Assembly: GCF_039592695.1 (NCBI RefSeq)
Contig: NZ_JBBUTK010000001.1
Coordinates: forward strand, 558,001 to 622,000
Direction: 5' to 3'
Length of the DNA: 64,000 nucleotides
Origin: Flagellimonas_A sp039592695
Lineage (GTDB): Bacteria > Bacteroidota > Bacteroidia > Flavobacteriales > Flavobacteriaceae
Of the stretch, positions 52,346-60,534 are shown in pieces. Each line of letters starts with the position of its first letter. Position 1 is the stretch's first letter. The notes below the pieces were generated by a model, which did not search any database, was not told the origin of the DNA, and saw nothing but the letters and a program-made list of their open reading frames with translations. The translations under genes and the position numbers were made by a program.

Positions 52346-53521
52346 ATGAACTACATTCTTGCCGATGGGCTGCACCGAAAAGCATTGCTTCCGTTTACGT
52401 TTACCCGCCCCGTGGCCGAAATACGTATTGGTATTCTCACCATCAGCAAAAAATGGGAGAAATGGTTGGGTGCTCCGTGCAGTTTTTTGACGGAGGAATA
52501 CCTGCAGGAAAAGTTTCCCATTCAGGTCGAAGCTGAGAATGTTGTCATCATAGGCTCATTTTTACCCGATTCGACCTTGGTAGAAGCCATCAAAAGTTTG
52601 AAATCAGGGGAAGCCCTTGTTCTGAACGAGGAAGTCTTGGCCTATTCGACCGGTGACCCAAAAGACAGTTTTGATGTAAAGGATTACAAGCAAGTTCCAT
52701 TTCGTGCTGAGGTGTTTTCGGTGAAGAACACGTGGGACATTTTCAGTAAGAACGGCAAGGCACTGCAAGCGGATTTTGATTTGATTACCAAAGGCAGAAA
52801 AAGCGCAGAATTGTCTGGCACCAACCAGTTGATACACCCTGAAAATATCTTTGCCGAAGAAGGGGCACAAGTTGAATACAGCATCTTGAATGCCACGCAA
52901 GGTCCAATTTACTTGGCCGAGGATTCCCAAATCTGGGAAGGTAGCCTCATACGCGGCGGTTTTGCGCTCTGTGAAAAGGCCATCGTGAAAATGGGGGCCA
53001 AAATCTACGGCCCGACTACGGTAGGGCCGCAAGGAAAAGTATGCGGAGAAATCAACAATTCGGTCATCTTTGGCTATTCAAGCAAGGGCCATGAAGGCTA
53101 TTTGGGCAATTCGGTGTTGGGGGAGTGGTGCAATATCGGGGCCGACAGCAATAACTCGAACCTTAAGAACAATTATGCCAAAGTGCGTATATGGAACTAC
53201 GCCACCGAGGCTTTTGACCAAACGGGATTGCAATTTTGCGGCCTTATGATGGGTGATCACAGCAAAAGTGCCATCAATACCATGTTTAACACGGGCACTG
53301 TGGTAGGGGTGAACGTCAATATTTATACGCCAGGTTTCCCCAGAAATTTCATCCCCAGTTTTAGTTGGGGTGGGGCTTCGGGATTTAAAGCCTATATGCC
53401 AGCCAAAGCCTTTGAGACGGCTGAGGTGATGATGGCCAGAAGGGGCGTTACATTTGACGATACCGAAAAACAGATTTTACAGCATGTCTTCGATTTGACT
53501 GGGAAATGGCGGAAGTATTAG
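52346..53521 (+). CDS. GlmU-like protein with left-handed beta-helix
   Basis: A 391-residue protein annotated in Bacteroidota as GlmU family. The N-terminal domain (MNYILADGLHRKALLPFTFT, FTRPVAEIRIGILTI) only loosely resembles a nucleotidyltransferase and lacks the GxGTRM signature; the C-terminal part from about residue 165 has left-handed beta-helix hexapeptide repeats (IYLAEDSQIWEGSLIRGG, AIVKMGAKIYGPTTVGPQGKVCGEINNSVIFG). An acyltransferase or sugar-nucleotide role is likely; N-acetylglucosamine activity is not proven. It follows L31 on the same strand. Confidence 0.75.
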   Translation: MNYILADGLHRKALLPFTFTRPVAEIRIGILTISKKWEKWLGAPCSFLTEEYLQEKFPIQVEAENVVIIGSFLPDSTLVEAIKSLKSGEALVLNEEVLAYSTGDPKDSFDVKDYKQVPFRAEVFSVKNTWDIFSKNGKALQADFDLITKGRKSAELSGTNQLIHPENIFAEEGAQVEYSILNATQGPIYLAEDSQIWEGSLIRGGFALCEKAIVKMGAKIYGPTTVGPQGKVCGEINNSVIFGYSSKGHEGYLGNSVLGEWCNIGADSNNSNLKNNYAKVRIWNYATEAFDQTGLQFCGLMMGDHSKSAINTMFNTGTVVGVNVNIYTPGFPRNFIPSFSWGGASGFKAYMPAKAFETAEVMMARRGVTFDDTEKQILQHVFDLTGKWRKY

Positions 53522-53567
53522 GCAATTGCTATGTACAATGGACCTATGATCGGTAATACTTTAGTTA

Positions 53568-54734
53568 TCACAATGCCTTCCATTTCTCTATAATTGATTT
53601 TTCCCTATTCAAAGTTGATTTTGGGTCGGTTTCAAACTTTTCTCTTCGTTCTGAAGTCACGGCATCGGAATACCACCAATCATAGGTGGCTTTCACTGAT
53701 TCGGTCAACGGTCTAAATGTCAGACCATTTCTCTTTGCCTTTGTATTGCTGATTTTTGCTGACCCTCTGTTGTTTCCAACTGGCATAATCCACGGAACGA
53801 TATAATGCACATTGTTCTCTTTTAGAAAATCATAATCGTCAATCTTTACGAAAGAAGTATCAACATCAAAGGTTTTTTTCGCCTCTTCAACAAATTCGTA
53901 CATATTCTGCGCCTCTCTGGGCCCCACTGCATTAAATGTTCCAATTTTTTTATCCTCTATCAAACGAATCATCCATTCAGCAGCATCCCTTACATCAAGA
54001 TATTGAATCCTATCATCTGATTTTCCAGGTATCATTACTTCTCCACCTTTACTCAATTTTACTGGCCAATGTATGGATCGATTGGTCCTATCGGAAGGCC
54101 CAATCATGTAGGTGGGCCTTACGACAATGGTTCTGTCCAGGCCAAATTGGTTCTTGGCTTCCTTCTCAGAATTTGCTTTCATCACCCCATAGCCATATTC
54201 TAATCGTTGTTCTTCATCAATACCTTCAGGTACAGAAAGCAATACTTCTGCATCTTCTTTATAATCATCGTCAAGATAGGGGTAGTACACACCGGTCGAA
54301 GAGGTGTAGAGATATAGCTCACAGTTTTCTTTTAAAAGTGCTGCTGATTTTTTTGTCCATTCCGCATTGTGGCCCGAATTGTCGATTACAGCGTCCCATT
54401 TACGGTTGTGCAATGCGGTCAAGTCATCGTTTCTATCTCCAATTAACGATTCAACTTGCTCAAAGAGGTTTTGATATATGGTAGGTTTGGTTTTTCCCCT
54501 TGTGAATGTGGTAATTGCATGCCCCCTGCCAATGGCATAGGCAATCTGATGTGGACCTAAAAAGCTGGTGCCTCCCAGAATTAGCATTTTAAGTTTTCTG
54601 TTGGTATTTTCAGCTTTAGCTTTTTCTTCTTTTTTAGTCTTGCAATTGTATAAGCTTAGTGGTAAAAAAGGAAGTACAATCCCAGTTTTAGCACCAAGTT
54701 CAATGAATTCTCTTCTTGTTTTTTTATAACTCAT
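53568..54734 (-). CDS. Tat-signal NAD-dependent epimerase/dehydratase-like protein
   Basis: A 388-residue extended SDR. The N-terminus has a twin-arginine motif (KKTRREFIELGAK) followed by a hydrophobic stretch and a Cys (SLYNCKTKKE) that could be lipidated, although LYNC is a poor lipobox. The Rossmann fold begins at MLILGGTSFLGPHQIA, then DAVIDNSGHN, the YTSSTGVYYPY stretch and the catalytic-looking YGYGVMKANSEK (Tyr and Lys). Tat export would carry the bound NAD(P). It is convergent with the GlmU-like gene, 46 bases away. Confidence 0.8.
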   Translation of the reverse strand: MSYKKTRREFIELGAKTGIVLPFLPLSLYNCKTKKEEKAKAENTNRKLKMLILGGTSFLGPHQIAYAIGRGHAITTFTRGKTKPTIYQNLFEQVESLIGDRNDDLTALHNRKWDAVIDNSGHNAEWTKKSAALLKENCELYLYTSSTGVYYPYLDDDYKEDAEVLLSVPEGIDEEQRLEYGYGVMKANSEKEAKNQFGLDRTIVVRPTYMIGPSDRTNRSIHWPVKLSKGGEVMIPGKSDDRIQYLDVRDAAEWMIRLIEDKKIGTFNAVGPREAQNMYEFVEEAKKTFDVDTSFVKIDDYDFLKENNVHYIVPWIMPVGNNRGSAKISNTKAKRNGLTFRPLTESVKATYDWWYSDAVTSERREKFETDPKSTLNREKSIIEKWKAL

Positions 54735-54880
54735 ATTTCTTTGAATTTAAAAGACTACTTACCGATCAATAGCCTGAACATTACAGCTGATGGCTAAGTT
54801 AGCTTAAAAAATTGCACAAGTAATTTTCTGTATAGTGCGCATATAATCTTCTGTTCTAGAAATTTAACTCTTGTAATTGT

Positions 54881-54888
54881 TATCTTTG
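54881..54888 (+). promoter_or_regulatory. Predicted -10 element for mtaB
   Basis: TATCTTTG matches TAnnTTTG exactly and ends 13 bases before the mtaB ATG, so the leader is very short. No TTG box at the usual distance is evident. Confidence 0.5.
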
Positions 54889-54901
54889 CACTCTTCAAAA
54901 A

Positions 54902-56299
54902 ATGGAGTTTGTTTTGACAGAAGAGGTTACATCACATGGATTTCGAAACAAGTTCGGAAAAAGCAAAGTAGCATTCTACACCTTGGGCTGTAAGCTCAAT
55001 TTTTCGGAGACCTCGACCATCGCGCGGGGTTTTGAAAACGAGGGTTTTCGGCGGGTGGACTTTTCCGAAGCATCAGATATTTATGTCATCAACACCTGTT
55101 CGGTCACCGAAAATGCCGATAAGCGGTTCAAGACCATCGTAAAACAAGCGCAAAATGGCAATCCAGAGGCATTTATCATTGCCATCGGCTGTTATGCCCA
55201 ACTCAAGCCCGAAGAACTGGCTGATGTTCATGGTGTCGATTTGGTCTTGGGAGCTACCGAAAAATTTAAAATCACACATTACCTAAATGATTTATTGAGC
55301 CGTCCTTCGACTGCGCTCAGGATGACAGAAATACATTCCTGTGAAATTGAGGAGGCCGATTTTTATGTGGGCAGCTACGCCATTGGTGATCGCACCCGTG
55401 CTTTTTTAAAGGTACAGGATGGTTGCGACTATAAATGTACCTATTGTACCATTCCCTTGGCGCGGGGTATTTCTCGAAGTGATACTTTGGAAAATGTATT
55501 GAAGAATGCGGTTGAGATAGCATCCCAGGGCATCAAGGAAATTGTGCTGACGGGTGTCAACATTGGCGACTACGGCAAAGGGGAGTTTGGGAACAAAAAG
55601 CACGAGCATACTTTTTTTGGGTTGGTTCAGGCGTTGGATAGGGTAGAAGGCATCCACCGTCTTCGTATTTCCTCTATAGAACCAAATCTATTGAAAAACG
55701 AGACCATTGATTTTGTGGCGCAGAGCCAATCGTTTGTGCCCCATTTTCACATTCCCCTGCAAAGCGGCAGTGACAAGATTTTAAAATTGATGCGCCGCCG
55801 GTATTTGTCCAACCTGTATGTGGATCGCGTCAATCGAATCAAACAGGTGATGCCCCATGCCTGTATTGGAGTCGATGTGATTGTGGGCTTCCCGGAAGAA
55901 ACTGATGAGGACTTTTTGGAAACCTACCATTTTTTGAACGAACTCGATATTTCGTATTTGCACGTCTTCACCTATTCTGAGCGTGATAATACGTTGGCGG
56001 CCGAAATGGATGGCGTGGTACCCAAAAACATCCGCGCGAAGCGAAGCAAAATGCTACGCGGCCTTTCGGCAAAAAAGCGCAGGGCTTTTTATGAGAGCCA
56101 GTTGGGCACCGTGCGAACCGTGCTTTTCGAGGGCGAGAACAAGCAGGGCTACATTTATGGTTTTACTGAAAACTACGTCAAGGTGAAAGCTCCTTGGAAT
56201 CCTGAATTGGTCAACACCTTGCATGAAGTTGAATTGACCGAGATTGACGAAGATGGATTGGTTCGTTTTGAGTTTTTGAAAAATATGGTTGAAGTTTAG
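54902..56299 (+). CDS. mtaB: tRNA t6A37 methylthiotransferase
   Basis: A 465-residue radical-SAM enzyme that adds a methylthio group to t6A at position 37 of ANN-decoding tRNAs. The N-terminal MTTase domain has KVAFYTLGCKLNFSE, DIYVINTCSVT and AIGCYAQLKPEE (three Cys for one cluster); the radical-SAM triad is DGCDYKCTYCTIPLARG; a C-terminal TRAM-like part follows (RTVLFEGENKQGYIYGFTENYVKVK). Residues about 135-143 (RPSTALRMT) are encoded by a dispersed repeat in frame. The first 20 residues look longer than in relatives, but no later ATG fits better. Confidence 0.93.
   Translation: MEFVLTEEVTSHGFRNKFGKSKVAFYTLGCKLNFSETSTIARGFENEGFRRVDFSEASDIYVINTCSVTENADKRFKTIVKQAQNGNPEAFIIAIGCYAQLKPEELADVHGVDLVLGATEKFKITHYLNDLLSRPSTALRMTEIHSCEIEEADFYVGSYAIGDRTRAFLKVQDGCDYKCTYCTIPLARGISRSDTLENVLKNAVEIASQGIKEIVLTGVNIGDYGKGEFGNKKHEHTFFGLVQALDRVEGIHRLRISSIEPNLLKNETIDFVAQSQSFVPHFHIPLQSGSDKILKLMRRRYLSNLYVDRVNRIKQVMPHACIGVDVIVGFPEETDEDFLETYHFLNELDISYLHVFTYSERDNTLAAEMDGVVPKNIRAKRSKMLRGLSAKKRRAFYESQLGTVRTVLFEGENKQGYIYGFTENYVKVKAPWNPELVNTLHEVELTEIDEDGLVRFEFLKNMVEV
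55305..55328. repeat. Dispersed short repeat in frame within mtaB
   Basis: CCTTCGACTGCGCTCAGGAT and the following GACA match the intergenic repeat at 27967-27990 (one substitution in the shared stretch). Here it is read as RPSTALRMT between the N-terminal MTTase domain and the radical-SAM core, without a frameshift. Confidence 0.8.
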
Positions 56300-56337
56300 A
56301 AAGATTGCTTTGCTACGCTCGCAACCTTGCATAAAAA

Positions 56338-56362
56338 AATCCTGACGTTGTAGTCAGGATTT
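56338..56362. terminator. Bidirectional terminator between mtaB and GNAT
   Basis: Stem AAATCCTGAC/GTCAGGATTT with a six-base loop, A-rich on one side and T-rich on the other. It lies between the convergent mtaB and acetyltransferase genes. Confidence 0.8.
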
Positions 56363-56381
56363 ACTTTTCTTGAAAATCGTG

Positions 56382-56675
56382 TCAGATTCGAATTCCCACG
56401 GGGAGCATCTCTTTGTACTGCCTGTTCTTTCTCAAGAATCCCGCGATATGCGGACTTGTAGGCACCACTCTGAGGTTTTGCTCTTGAATGTGGTTGAGAA
56501 CAGATTTGATGAAATCTTCTTTGAAACCGTTTAGGTTAATTTCTTCTGGTATGACCAGTTTGGTTAAAAATACCTTGCGCTCTTGTGATGAATACTCAAT
56601 TTTAGCCAAGTGTCCGTCAACTTTAGCTTCAAACTGGCGTAAGAAACTATTGTCCTTGATTTCCATTTCTGTCAT
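56382..56675 (-). CDS. Small YjdJ-type GNAT acetyltransferase
   Basis: A 97-residue minimal GNAT (NATD1/YjdJ type): MTEMEIKDNSFLRQFEAKVDGHLAKIEY, then LTKLVIPEEINLNGFKEDFIKSVLNHI, with the conserved C-terminal TSPHIAGFLRKNRQYKEML replacing a full substrate domain. ATG 56675 (or 56666) gives the normal length; the frame extends upstream but has no fold there. Function is unknown in most bacteria. Confidence 0.8.
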   Translation of the reverse strand: MTEMEIKDNSFLRQFEAKVDGHLAKIEYSSQERKVFLTKLVIPEEINLNGFKEDFIKSVLNHIQEQNLRVVPTSPHIAGFLRKNRQYKEMLPVGIRI

Positions 56676-56845
56676 ATAGTTTAGTTTAAATTGGTGTAAG
56701 ATGTAGCTGCCGACGTAGGTGAAACCGTAACTACTCCAAAATTTAATATTTTCAAGGCCTGCAATGGAATGGGGTAATTGCAAACGGACGACAAAAGTAG
56801 CTAAAAAATCGCTAATTTCCTAGCAAAATCAAGTATCCACCCTGT

Positions 56846-57508
56846 ATGTCAGCCCATAAAATAGCCGTTTATCTAATGCCCGGTATGGCGGCCAGCCCCT
56901 CTATTTTTAATGGATTACAATTATCGGAACAATATTTTAAGGTCAAGCGACTGCAATGGTTTCTACCCGACAAGGGGGTGTCTTTACAGCAATACGCCAA
57001 AGAAATGTGCGAACAGGTTGAGGAAGAAAATCCGGTACTTATCGGGGTTTCCTTCGGCGGATTTTTAGTTCAGGAAATGGCAAAACACGTCGCGGCCAAA
57101 AAAGTGATCATCATATCTTCGGTCAAGCATCATACAGAATTGCCAAAACGGATGCTGTTCGCACGGTATACAAAAGTTCACAAGTTATTGCCCACGGGCT
57201 TGGTGAATAATGTTGAACTGTTGGCAAAATATGCGTTTGGCGAAACGGTCACCAAACGATTGGAACTGTACGAGCAATATTTGGCGATGCGTGACAAAAC
57301 CTATATTGACTGGTGCATTGATACTATCGTCAATTGGAAACAAACACAACCGCCCACTAATCTGGTGCATATTCATGGCGAAAAAGATGCTGTTTTTCCA
57401 ATTTCGAACATCAATGATTGCATCACGGTCAAAAACGGAACGCACACGATGATCATTCATAGGGCAAAATGGTTTAATGAACACCTGCCCACAATTATTA
57501 TGGATTGA
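56846..57508 (+). CDS. Alpha/beta hydrolase
   Basis: A 220-residue cytoplasmic hydrolase. The start KIAVYLMPGMAASPSIFNGL has the oxyanion-hole strand, the nucleophile elbow is VLIGVSFGGFLVQEM (Ser), the acid Asp lies in IHGEKDAVFPISN and the His in VKNGTHTMIIH. It is shorter than typical esterases (about 280 residues) and lacks a lid. Substrate unknown, probably an ester or thioester. Confidence 0.85.
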   Translation: MSAHKIAVYLMPGMAASPSIFNGLQLSEQYFKVKRLQWFLPDKGVSLQQYAKEMCEQVEEENPVLIGVSFGGFLVQEMAKHVAAKKVIIISSVKHHTELPKRMLFARYTKVHKLLPTGLVNNVELLAKYAFGETVTKRLELYEQYLAMRDKTYIDWCIDTIVNWKQTQPPTNLVHIHGEKDAVFPISNINDCITVKNGTHTMIIHRAKWFNEHLPTIIMD

Positions 57509-57628
57509 ACGAGTTGTAATAATGAACCCGTTTACTATTTTTCAACCGGTGAAAAGACCAATTTTTGATACAATCCAAAAAAGTTTAATCGAGTTCAACT
57601 AACTTGCAGATAAATTTAGATTGACGCT

Positions 57629-58585
57629 ATGAAGCACATTAAAAATATATTGGCCGTTATCGGAGGCCTTTTTGTTGTGGGGAGCTTGATTTACGCCGTT
57701 CAAGACAAACCCACCCAGAACGAAGCGATTTTAAAAGCGCATCGGGAAAAAGTAGACAAAAATGTTGCTGAAGGGTACCAGATAAGCGCGATTGACATTC
57801 CCGAGGATCTCAACTTTGCAGGCGAACCTGTTCCCCAAGAAGACCCTGAAATTATGGAGCGGGTAGATCGCGAATTTTTGGTAAACACCTACTGGCAGTC
57901 CAATGCCTTGTTGTTGATGAAGCGTGCTAATAAATACTTCCCTATTATTGAGCCTATCTTGAAGAAAAATGGCGTGCCCGATGATTTTAAATATTTGGCG
58001 GTTGCCGAAAGCGGATTGCAGAATGTGGTCTCGCCCGCCGGTGCCACGGGCTTCTGGCAGATCATGAAAGCAACGGGGCGAGAATACGGCCTTGAGGTCA
58101 ACGAAAATGTCGATGAGCGGTACCACATTGAAAAAAGTACCCAAGTGGCCTGTGAGTACCTTAAAAAATGGAAAGAACGCTTCGGTACATGGACGCTGAC
58201 CGCTGCAGCTTATAATGCCGGACCGGGCGGGATACAGAAGTACATGAACATTCAAAAAGTTGATGAGTATTATGACCTGTTATTGGGTCAAGAGACAGGC
58301 CGTTATGTATTTCGAATCATGGCCATCAAAGAAATTCTGGCGAATCCTGCGAAGTACGGTTTTGAGGTTGAAAAGGATGATTTTTACACAGCAGTGCCCA
58401 CATTTTCTGTGGAAGTGGATACTGCGGTCGAAAGCTGGGCCGATTTTGCCGACCTCTACGAAATCAACTACAAGATTTTAAAGCGCCACAATCCGTGGTT
58501 GCGTGAACCGCACTTGAACAATGCCTCTAAGAAGACCTACGTGATTGAAATTCCGAATAAGGGATATTACAGAGAGTCCAAATAG
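57629..58585 (+). CDS. Membrane-anchored lytic transglycosylase (MltD-like)
   Basis: A 318-residue muramidase. An N-terminal span (IKNILAVIGGLFVVGSLIYAV) anchors it. The SLT domain carries FKYLAVAESGLQNVVSPAGATGFWQIM with the catalytic Glu in ESGL, the DERYHIEKSTQVACEYLKKWKERFG helix and the WTLTAAAYNAGPGGIQKYM motif. The C-terminal tail (YKILKRHNPWLREPHLNN, KTYVIEIPNKGYY) resembles a LysM-like cell-wall-binding fold. It cleaves peptidoglycan in the periplasm. Confidence 0.9.
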   Translation: MKHIKNILAVIGGLFVVGSLIYAVQDKPTQNEAILKAHREKVDKNVAEGYQISAIDIPEDLNFAGEPVPQEDPEIMERVDREFLVNTYWQSNALLLMKRANKYFPIIEPILKKNGVPDDFKYLAVAESGLQNVVSPAGATGFWQIMKATGREYGLEVNENVDERYHIEKSTQVACEYLKKWKERFGTWTLTAAAYNAGPGGIQKYMNIQKVDEYYDLLLGQETGRYVFRIMAIKEILANPAKYGFEVEKDDFYTAVPTFSVEVDTAVESWADFADLYEINYKILKRHNPWLREPHLNNASKKTYVIEIPNKGYYRESK

Positions 58586-58589
58586 TTTT

Positions 58590-58624
58590 GTTAAAAGTTA
58601 AAAGTTAAAAGTTAAAAGTTAAAA
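58590..58624. repeat. 7-bp tandem repeat (GTTAAAA)5
   Basis: Five perfect copies of GTTAAAA follow the transglycosylase stop, and the next 80 bases contain degenerate ACAAAGT/TTTACTT-like units (on the minus strand, variants of the same heptamer). It lies between the transglycosylase and the convergent TPR gene. Confidence 0.85.
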
Positions 58625-58705
58625 GTCGGTTTCGTCCCTCTTCGCAGAATTACTAATCTCACTTTGTATTTTCAACTTTGTACTTCTTACTTTACATTTC
58701 CAACT

Positions 58706-59248
58706 TTAGCGATATCTTTGCCGTACCTGTTGTGGGCCACGTTTCAACTGCTGCTGCATCATTTTCAGCTGCTCGGTGAGCATTCCGTTTTTATCCAACT
58801 TCTTGGCTTCTTGCAACAGCGTAGTAGCTTCACGTTTTCTTCCCTTTTGCATGGCGATACCGGCCAAGCTCATTTTGGCCATCGCCTCATCATAGCCCAT
58901 GTTCAGCCCTAATTTCAAAGCCTTTCTAAAAAATTTTTCAGCTTGGGTCAGGTTCTTTTGGGAGTAGATGATACCGTGCAGGTAATTGTAATAGCCCTGT
59001 TGTTTTTTGACCAATGCCGCTTCAGGATTCTTGATCTTTGACAGCCATCGTTCGGTGCCCTCCATATCTTGCTTCCGCATCCGTAAGAAAGCAAGCAATA
59101 TCATTTCGTTTCTGAAATACAGAAAAATAAATATCAGGGATAACAGGATGAGGAATATGCCATTGCCTATATATCCTTCAATAAATTGATACACCGCGTA
59201 TCCTATAATCAGTGCTGCAATAACCAGTTTTATGTTTTTATTGAACAT
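58706..59248 (-). CDS. Small two-span membrane protein with TPR-like helices
   Basis: A 180-residue protein with two N-terminal spans (IKLVIAALIIGYAVYQFIEG and IFLILLSLIFIFLYFRNEMI), then amphipathic helices of TPR type: GYYNYLHGIIYSQKNLTQAEKFFRKALKLG and YDEAMAKMSLAGIAMQKGRKREATTLLQEAKKL. It probably assembles other proteins at the membrane. Its first codon is 6 bases after the DUF6263 stop, so the two genes form one transcript. Confidence 0.75.
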   Translation of the reverse strand: MFNKNIKLVIAALIIGYAVYQFIEGYIGNGIFLILLSLIFIFLYFRNEMILLAFLRMRKQDMEGTERWLSKIKNPEAALVKKQQGYYNYLHGIIYSQKNLTQAEKFFRKALKLGLNMGYDEAMAKMSLAGIAMQKGRKREATTLLQEAKKLDKNGMLTEQLKMMQQQLKRGPQQVRQRYR

Positions 59249-59254
59249 GGTAGC

Positions 59255-60145
59255 TTAATCAATTAATTCATAAGTGATGGTCGATTCTAGCTTGGTAGGT
59301 ATTTCAGCACTGCCCATCTGTGGCATGGTGGAATTGCCCTCGGCCATGCTCGAGACCATCATTTTTTTAATAAATCCGTTTTCTATGGAAGCCTCCAATG
59401 CAGTTTCTTGCTTGCCGGTGAGGTTCATTTTTAGATTTTCATCTTCGTTGTTCACAGTGATATCGGCATCACCGGTGATGGATGCCATTCCGTTTTCTAT
59501 TTTTTCGAGTTTCCAGATATTTTCAGAGCTCAACTTACCCTCATGCTTATTTGTCCAAGTTTCGCCGACCGCAATTTTTTCTTTTGGATAGAAAAAGGTC
59601 ATTTGTTCAAAGCTTTTGGCCAAGCTTTCAGTGCCGAACTCCCCCTCAAGTGATTTTTTCATCAGGTTGGCTGTGAACTCATCTTCAATGCCCGCATTGG
59701 CAATCATGTTCTGAATAAGTCCTTCACCGCCCTCAACAGTGGTAATCTGTCCCAGTGCTCCCATTTTCACGGTCAATTCGTAGCCTATCAATCCGTTGAA
59801 AATAGCAGACATCATATCGCCATCAACGGGTTCAGAGGCACGCACATCAATCAGTGTGCCTTGTATGCTTGAAGAAGATTTGAGCGCAAAATCCTCAAAC
59901 TTCAGTGCAAGGTCATAGCCTGTATCGGTTTTTGAGGTGACCTCAAAAGTAAAGAGACCTTCAAGTTCATTTGTGATTTCATGCGATGAGCCTTCCAGGG
60001 TTTGGATCATCAATTGATTCGCATTCTGCTTGATTCTAAAGTTTTGGCCAACCTCTAGAGTATAGCCCAGATCAACTTGGGCCTGTACCAAGAAAGACGA
60101 TAATACAAAAAGACCTAAAACAACACTTTTAAGGATTCTGCACAT
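59255..60145 (-). CDS. DUF6263-like secreted protein
   Basis: A 296-residue exported protein with signal peptide (MCRILKSVVLGLFVLSSFLVQAQ). The mature part is a beta-rich domain with LGYTLEVGQNFRIKQNAN, SHEITNELEGLFTFEV, VKMGALGQITTVEGGEGLIQNM and the closing PTKLESTITYELID typical of DUF6263. Function is unknown. A -10-like TAGCTTTG lies upstream on the minus strand (60171-60178), divergent from the L34 promoter. Confidence 0.75.
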   Translation of the reverse strand: MCRILKSVVLGLFVLSSFLVQAQVDLGYTLEVGQNFRIKQNANQLMIQTLEGSSHEITNELEGLFTFEVTSKTDTGYDLALKFEDFALKSSSSIQGTLIDVRASEPVDGDMMSAIFNGLIGYELTVKMGALGQITTVEGGEGLIQNMIANAGIEDEFTANLMKKSLEGEFGTESLAKSFEQMTFFYPKEKIAVGETWTNKHEGKLSSENIWKLEKIENGMASITGDADITVNNEDENLKMNLTGKQETALEASIENGFIKKMMVSSMAEGNSTMPQMGSAEIPTKLESTITYELID

Positions 60146-60170
60146 TTTACTGCATTAAAGTTGAGGTAGG

Positions 60171-60178
60171 CAAAGCTA
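60171..60178 (-). promoter_or_regulatory. Possible -10 element for DUF6263 gene
   Basis: The minus strand reads TAGCTTTG, an exact TAnnTTTG match, 25 bases before the DUF6263 ATG. No TTG box is at the normal distance. Confidence 0.45.
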
Positions 60179-60202
60179 AGACAAACATTTTTTAGAAGGT
60201 AC

Positions 60203-60232
60203 TTGTCAAAGCAAAAACTCTTCGTATATTTG
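60203..60232 (+). promoter_or_regulatory. Bacteroidota-type promoter of L34
   Basis: TTG at 60203-60205 and TATATTTG at 60225-60232, with a 19-base spacer, match the TTG-N19-TAnnTTTG pattern exactly. The rpmH start codon is 43 bases downstream. Confidence 0.85.
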
Positions 60233-60275
60233 CGCCCAGAATTTTGAAAAGGCTTCACTTTAACGAAACAGAGCA

Positions 60276-60434
60276 ATGAAAAGAACGTATCAGCCATCGA
60301 AACGAAAAAGAAGAAACAAACATGGGTTCAGAGAGCGCATGGCTACTGCCAATGGCAGAAAAGTTCTTGCGAGAAGAAGAGCCAAGGGAAGAAAAAAACT
60401 AACAGTATCATCTGAACCACGACACAAAAAATAG
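60276..60434 (+). CDS. rpmH: 50S ribosomal protein L34
   Basis: A 52-residue highly basic protein. It begins MKRTYQPSKRKRRNKHGFRE, continues RMATANGRKVLARRRAKGRKKL and ends VSSEPRHKK, the standard bL34 pattern. It is too short to be noticed by length-based gene finding. It has its own clear promoter and terminator. Confidence 0.96.
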   Translation: MKRTYQPSKRKRRNKHGFRERMATANGRKVLARRRAKGRKKLTVSSEPRHKK

Positions 60435-60459
60435 ATGACTGTCAATAACTTTTTAATTA

Positions 60460-60495
60460 AAAGGTGCTACTCTTAAGGTTAGCACCTTTTTTTTG
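60460..60495 (+). terminator. Intrinsic terminator of rpmH
   Basis: Nine-base stem AAGGTGCTA/TAGCACCTT with a ten-base loop, then a run of eight T. It lies 25 bases after the rpmH stop. Confidence 0.9.
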
Positions 60496-60534
60496 AACTT
60501 ATTTTTGCGTTTGACTAAAAATTAACTGCTTACA

